A DNA stretch of 64,000 bases from Stutzerimonas stutzeri (lineage in GTDB: Bacteria; Pseudomonadota; Gammaproteobacteria; Pseudomonadales; Pseudomonadaceae): positions 299,447-363,446 of the forward strand of contig DDKB01000023.1 in assembly GCA_002339675.1 (NCBI GenBank), given 5' to 3'. The position numbers and the translations under genes were made by a program. Below the pieces are notes generated by a model. The model saw nothing but the letters and a program-made list of their open reading frames with translations, ran no database searches and had not been told where the DNA came from. Shown piece after piece: positions 60,905 through 64,000 of this stretch; within the stretch, counting starts at the first letter, position 1; each line of letters begins with the position of its first letter.

Positions 60905-61925
60905 GCGAGCCAGCAGCCGGGGCGAACGCCGGCGCGATGGGCTGCACGCCGGCTGGGAAGCGTTCATCGTGCTGCTGGTGTGCCTCAACCTGGGACTGAT
61001 CCTGTTCGACAGCCTGTTCATCGTGCCGCCCATCAACCAGGCACTCGCATCGGCGCTGCCCACCTTGCACCAGCGCTACGAGACCGCCATTCACCAGCAT
61101 TTCCAGCTGATCGACCTGGGCTTCGTCGCGGTGTTCGTGCTCGATGTGCTGCTTGGCTGGACCGTAGCGCTGTTCGAGCGGCGCTACGCGCACTGGTACT
61201 ACTACCCCTTCGCCCACTGGTACGACGTGCTGGGCTGCATCCCGCTGACCGGCTTCCGCTGGCTACGGGTACTGCGCGTCGGCAGCCTGCTGGTTCGCCT
61301 GCAGCGCCTGGGCCTGATCGACATGCGCCGCTGGGCCCTGTTCGGATTGCTCCACCGCTACTATTCGCTGCTGCTCGAAGAGCTGTCCGACCGGGTCATG
61401 GTCAAGCTGTTCAGCCGCATGCAACAGGAGATCGGCGCCAGCGACGACCTCTCGCGCCGGCTGCTCGAGGAGGTCGTACGGCCGCGCAAGCAGCGGTTGC
61501 TCAACGACCTGTCACGGCGCCTGCACGGCATGCTGGAGAACGGCTACAGGGACAACCGTGGCGACATCGAAGGCTACGTCGGCGGGTTGATTCACCAGGC
61601 CCTGGCAAACAACCCGGAGGTGTCGCGCCTGCGCCGTCTGCCCATGGGCGACCGGGTCGCCGATACGCTGGACGAGGCGCTGGCCGACATTGCCGCCCGG
61701 CTCCTGCAGGGTGCGGCGGACGGGCTGCAAGGGCCGCAGTTTCAGCGACTGGCGCGACGCCTCGCCGATGAGTGCTTCGAAGCCTGGGTGTACCAGGACG
61801 CCGATACGGACCTCGCGCTGGAGGAGGTGTTGGTGGATGTCATCGAGGTGCTCAAGCAGCAGGTGCTGGATCGCCGTTGGAGCCGCTTCGTCGGCCCCAA
61901 CCAGCCGCCCTCTCCCCCAGCCTAG
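60897..61925 (+). CDS. Membrane protein with voltage-sensor-like S1-S4 region
   Basis: Protein of 342 aa overlapping the adenosyltransferase gene by 8 bp. Hydrophobic helices lie at about residues 21-43 and 71-93. They are followed by an Asp-containing short segment (WYDVLGCIPL, about 108-117) and an amphipathic helix 120-140 with Arg121, Arg124, Arg127, Arg134 and Arg137, a spacing like the S4 helix of ion channels. No pore helix or selectivity filter follows. The rest (about 150-340) is a charged helical cytoplasmic domain. Some databases call relatives ion transporters. Function is unknown. Confidence 0.65.
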   Translation: MSERASSRGERRRDGLHAGWEAFIVLLVCLNLGLILFDSLFIVPPINQALASALPTLHQRYETAIHQHFQLIDLGFVAVFVLDVLLGWTVALFERRYAHWYYYPFAHWYDVLGCIPLTGFRWLRVLRVGSLLVRLQRLGLIDMRRWALFGLLHRYYSLLLEELSDRVMVKLFSRMQQEIGASDDLSRRLLEEVVRPRKQRLLNDLSRRLHGMLENGYRDNRGDIEGYVGGLIHQALANNPEVSRLRRLPMGDRVADTLDEALADIAARLLQGAADGLQGPQFQRLARRLADECFEAWVYQDADTDLALEEVLVDVIEVLKQQVLDRRWSRFVGPNQPPSPPA

Positions 61926-62698
61926 GGGGTGCGCTTGGCCGCGGCCACGCCTTCCTGCTGGTCCAGCCGGTCACCAATGATCATCTCCGTAGCCCAGTTC
62001 ACGAGGATATCCGTGTAGACCTTCTGGCAGCACTCGCTGGTCAGCGCGTGGTCGGCGCCAAGGATGATCCGATGGGTCAGCGAGTGGGTCTGCTGAAAGG
62101 CAGCCCGGTAGCTCATGATCGTGGAATGCGGCACCAGGTGGTCATGCTCCGACTCGACGATTAACACGTCGCCCTGAAACGCCGCGCAGGCCGCCAGCAC
62201 CTGATTCTCACTGGGGCTGACGTGCCGCCCGCGTAGCTGGTTGAGCAGCGTGCGGTCCAGCTGGCGCTTGGGCACGTCCCAATCTTCATCGCGGTACAGC
62301 GCCGGCACGCGCATCGCCAGCCATTTGACCGGGCGCCGGGCGGTCAGCATGGCCGACAGGTAGCCTCCATAGCTGGTCCCCACCACGGCAATGGCGGCGG
62401 GGTCGATGTGCGGGTGCTGCGCCAGCAAGTCGTACGCGGCGAGCAGGTCATTGAGGTTCTGTTCACGGGTGACGGTCTGCTGCTGCGCCAGGGTCAGCGC
62501 GTGACCGCGAAGATCGAACGACAGGCAGATGCAGCCAAGTCCGGCAATTCCGCGCGCACGCGCCAGGTCGCGCTCCTGGCTACCGCCCCAGCCGTGCACG
62601 AAAAGAACGCCCGGCAGCTTGGTCGGCGGCGTCAGGAAGGTCCCGGCGATGTGTTCGCCGTCCACCAGGATGTCGACGCATTCACTCTGGGTTGCCAT
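61922..62698 (-). CDS. Alpha/beta-hydrolase (dienelactone hydrolase/acyl-peptidase-like)
   Basis: Cytosolic hydrolase of 258 aa. The oxyanion-hole motif is FVHGWGGSQERDL, the nucleophile elbow GTSYGGYLSAML carries the catalytic Ser, the acid is probably in VESEHDHLVPH and the catalytic His in GADHALTSE. No signal peptide is seen. Its start overlaps the DUF3182 stop by 17 bases, so the pair is co-translated. Its last 4 bases overlap the 3' end of the convergent voltage-sensor-like gene. The substrate is unknown. Confidence 0.85.
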   Translation of the reverse strand: MATQSECVDILVDGEHIAGTFLTPPTKLPGVLFVHGWGGSQERDLARARGIAGLGCICLSFDLRGHALTLAQQQTVTREQNLNDLLAAYDLLAQHPHIDPAAIAVVGTSYGGYLSAMLTARRPVKWLAMRVPALYRDEDWDVPKRQLDRTLLNQLRGRHVSPSENQVLAACAAFQGDVLIVESEHDHLVPHSTIMSYRAAFQQTHSLTHRIILGADHALTSECCQKVYTDILVNWATEMIIGDRLDQQEGVAAAKRTP

Positions 62699-63809
62699 AG
62701 TCCTCCACCGTTAAGTATTTGGTGATGAAGCCCACCTCGGCGTCGTGATCGCGGAACAGCACGATGGCGGTGTCCGGTACCGGCTGGCCTTCACCGTAGA
62801 GTTCGACCGTGGAAGCCCGCACCGCCCCCCGCGCGCCGCCGGCCAAGGCTTCGAGCGCGGCGATCTCGGCGCCGCTGGCGCCACCGATCCGCCAGGATTG
62901 CTCCAGCACGCCGGAGCACGGCCGGCCACGACCATCAAGTCCCTGGGCCACATCGTAGTTGCGACGGGAGGCAAAGAAGCCGCGAAAGCAGGCCGACGCG
63001 GCCTCGTCATAGACCTGCGCCTGGCGCACCGCCGTGCGCGCATCGTCTGGCAGGTTCAGCACCAGCAAGGCGTCGTAGTCGCCATCGCAGACCACCAGGT
63101 CCGACCCGCCGTAGACCATCTCGCCTTGGTTATCAGGCGTCAGCCGCTGGGTGCCGTAGTAGCTGATGACCCTCCCGGCGACGCGCACCTGGCCAACGCT
63201 GAAGGTGGTCACGTGCTCCAGGTTTGCCTCAAGCACCAGCCCGTGACGAGCCAGTTGCGCCTCGTCCAGCGCGGCAAGCGCCTCGTCCAGGGCTTGCACG
63301 CTGGCGATTTGCGCCTGGCCGCGACCACCCGTCGCCAGTACCGGCTTCAGGCGCAGCGCCCCCTCATGCAGCAGGCGACGCCCAGCTTCCCGTGCATCTG
63401 CCAGCGAAAAAACGCTGTAACCGGGCAATACGCTGCCGGTCACGCGGCTGGGAAAGTCGCGCGACCAGCCGAAGGGGGCGTCGGCATCCGGTCGCACCAG
63501 CGGATGGGTGATCGCCTTGGTTTCGATGAAGGCATGCGGCACCACGCCGCCGAACAGGTCTTCCTCGCTCGTCAGCCCAAGCTGGCGTGCCGCCTCCGCG
63601 CCAACGATGGTGGCCGGTGGCACCATATACAGGGGGTGGGAATACTCCCTCTGCGGGTCGTACTCGCCGAGGAAGGCTAACCCCTGCAGCGCAGCGAGCC
63701 GTTTGGCCAGTTGTTCATGCACGACCCGTTCGTGCTGCGGGTAAGCGGATCGGTTGCTCAGGGTCACCACGACCCGGCCGGGCGTTTGCGGCGCATCCGC
63801 ATTGATCAT
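62682..63809 (-). CDS. DUF3182 family protein
   Basis: Protein of 375 aa from the ATG at 63809; in-frame codons at 63863 (ATG) and 63881 (GTG) are alternatives. Blocks include LFGGVVPHAFIETKAITHPLV, LRLKPVLATGGRGQAQI and GLVLEANLEHVTTFSVGQVRVAGRVISYYGTQ, read in parts. The lysine- and glycine-rich loop followed by the acidic VLEANLEHV strand resembles an ATP-grasp fold, which would suggest a ligase, but this is weak. It forms a two-gene unit with the downstream hydrolase. No biochemical role is known to me. Confidence 0.75.
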   Translation of the reverse strand: MINADAPQTPGRVVVTLSNRSAYPQHERVVHEQLAKRLAALQGLAFLGEYDPQREYSHPLYMVPPATIVGAEAARQLGLTSEEDLFGGVVPHAFIETKAITHPLVRPDADAPFGWSRDFPSRVTGSVLPGYSVFSLADAREAGRRLLHEGALRLKPVLATGGRGQAQIASVQALDEALAALDEAQLARHGLVLEANLEHVTTFSVGQVRVAGRVISYYGTQRLTPDNQGEMVYGGSDLVVCDGDYDALLVLNLPDDARTAVRQAQVYDEAASACFRGFFASRRNYDVAQGLDGRGRPCSGVLEQSWRIGGASGAEIAALEALAGGARGAVRASTVELYGEGQPVPDTAIVLFRDHDAEVGFITKYLTVEDYGNPE

Positions 63810-64000
63810 CGGTGGCTTCGCTCCATACTGCTGGTAGCTGTACGACGACGGATCGCCCGCCATCGGGTTTGCTGGTCTCACCGGGCCAAAGCGGTTCCGG
63901 TATAGCGATAGACCCTCGATGGCGGCGATCTATCCTTGCTGCACACATACCCGCGCAGTCGCGGCGCGGCGCTATGAAAAAAAGGGGGAGCAGACCGGTG
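63810..64000. other. Right-hand end of window
   Basis: Leader of the DUF3182 gene and 119 bases beyond its longest open frame. I see no further gene, terminator or repeat here. Confidence 0.5.

Noticed and set aside
1..64000. CRISPR arrays, prophage, transposase genes, tRNA or rRNA
   Set aside because: I saw no regular spacer-repeat arrays, integrase or transposase motifs, or recognisable RNA genes. I cannot run covariance searches, so small RNAs could be missed.

Overview
The window is high-GC chromosomal DNA of a gamma-proteobacterium of the Pseudomonas group. The gene content, the GC-rich third positions and the dispersed GTAGGGTGG-type repeats suggest Pseudomonas sensu lato, probably near P. 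stutzeri (Stutzerimonas); this placement is an inference. Genes are dense on both strands. I saw no rRNA, tRNA, CRISPR array, insertion sequence or prophage.

Region 1 (1-2664): the 3' end of a branched-chain amino acid ABC transporter operon (livM partial, livG, livF), closed by a strong terminator.

Region 2 (2826-28977): a purine catabolism island. 8-oxoguanine deaminase, guanine deaminase and xanthine dehydrogenase (xdhABC) feed urate. Cytochrome-c urate oxidase PuuD, UraH, UraD, PuuE, Alc and AllA take urate to glyoxylate and urea. Three purine permeases (AzgA type, UacT type, XanQ type), a Tsx-type outer-membrane channel, a LysE exporter, a Kef-type antiporter, a GntR/FCD regulator, a dCACHE chemoreceptor and a RutR-like TetR regulator complete the block. 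Palindromes of the form TTGTRYACAA lie in four intergenic regions: gntR/permease, uraH/puuE, xanQ-like permease, and chemoreceptor. They predict one GntR-controlled regulon that couples purine breakdown, purine uptake and chemotaxis. A second palindrome, TGACY-N4-RGTCA, lies before xdhA and the AzgA-type permease.

Region 3 (29159-46407): signalling and envelope genes. These are a BifA-like c-di-GMP phosphodiesterase, a SAM-dependent methyltransferase/spermidine synthase-like protein, a PAS-GAF-GGDEF cyclase, a GIDE/EF-hand protein with LemA, an imelysin - dihaem cytochrome - imelysin - DUF1513 iron cluster with a Fur-box candidate, a second chemoreceptor, and a MexVW-like RND pump without an outer-membrane partner.

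Region 4 (46610-63809): a housekeeping block whose order matches, from memory, the P. aeruginosa PA4385-PA4400 area. It holds a small secreted protein, groESL with a sigma-32-like promoter, fxsA, a HugZ-like protein, a FabG-like SDR, a DUF481 protein, atl, ampG, an MscS channel, yajQ, a response regulator with degenerate GGDEF, panE, a sensor kinase, a PduO-type cobalamin adenosyltransferase, a voltage-sensor-like membrane protein, an alpha/beta hydrolase and a DUF3182 protein.

Repeats: a three-unit tandem array (period 152-160 bp) at 25669-26107, related palindromes at 8316-8390, 10784-10938 and 14308-14333, and a different CCCTCACCC-type inverted repeat at 17681-17785. One repeat copy supplies the last codons and the stop of xdhB.
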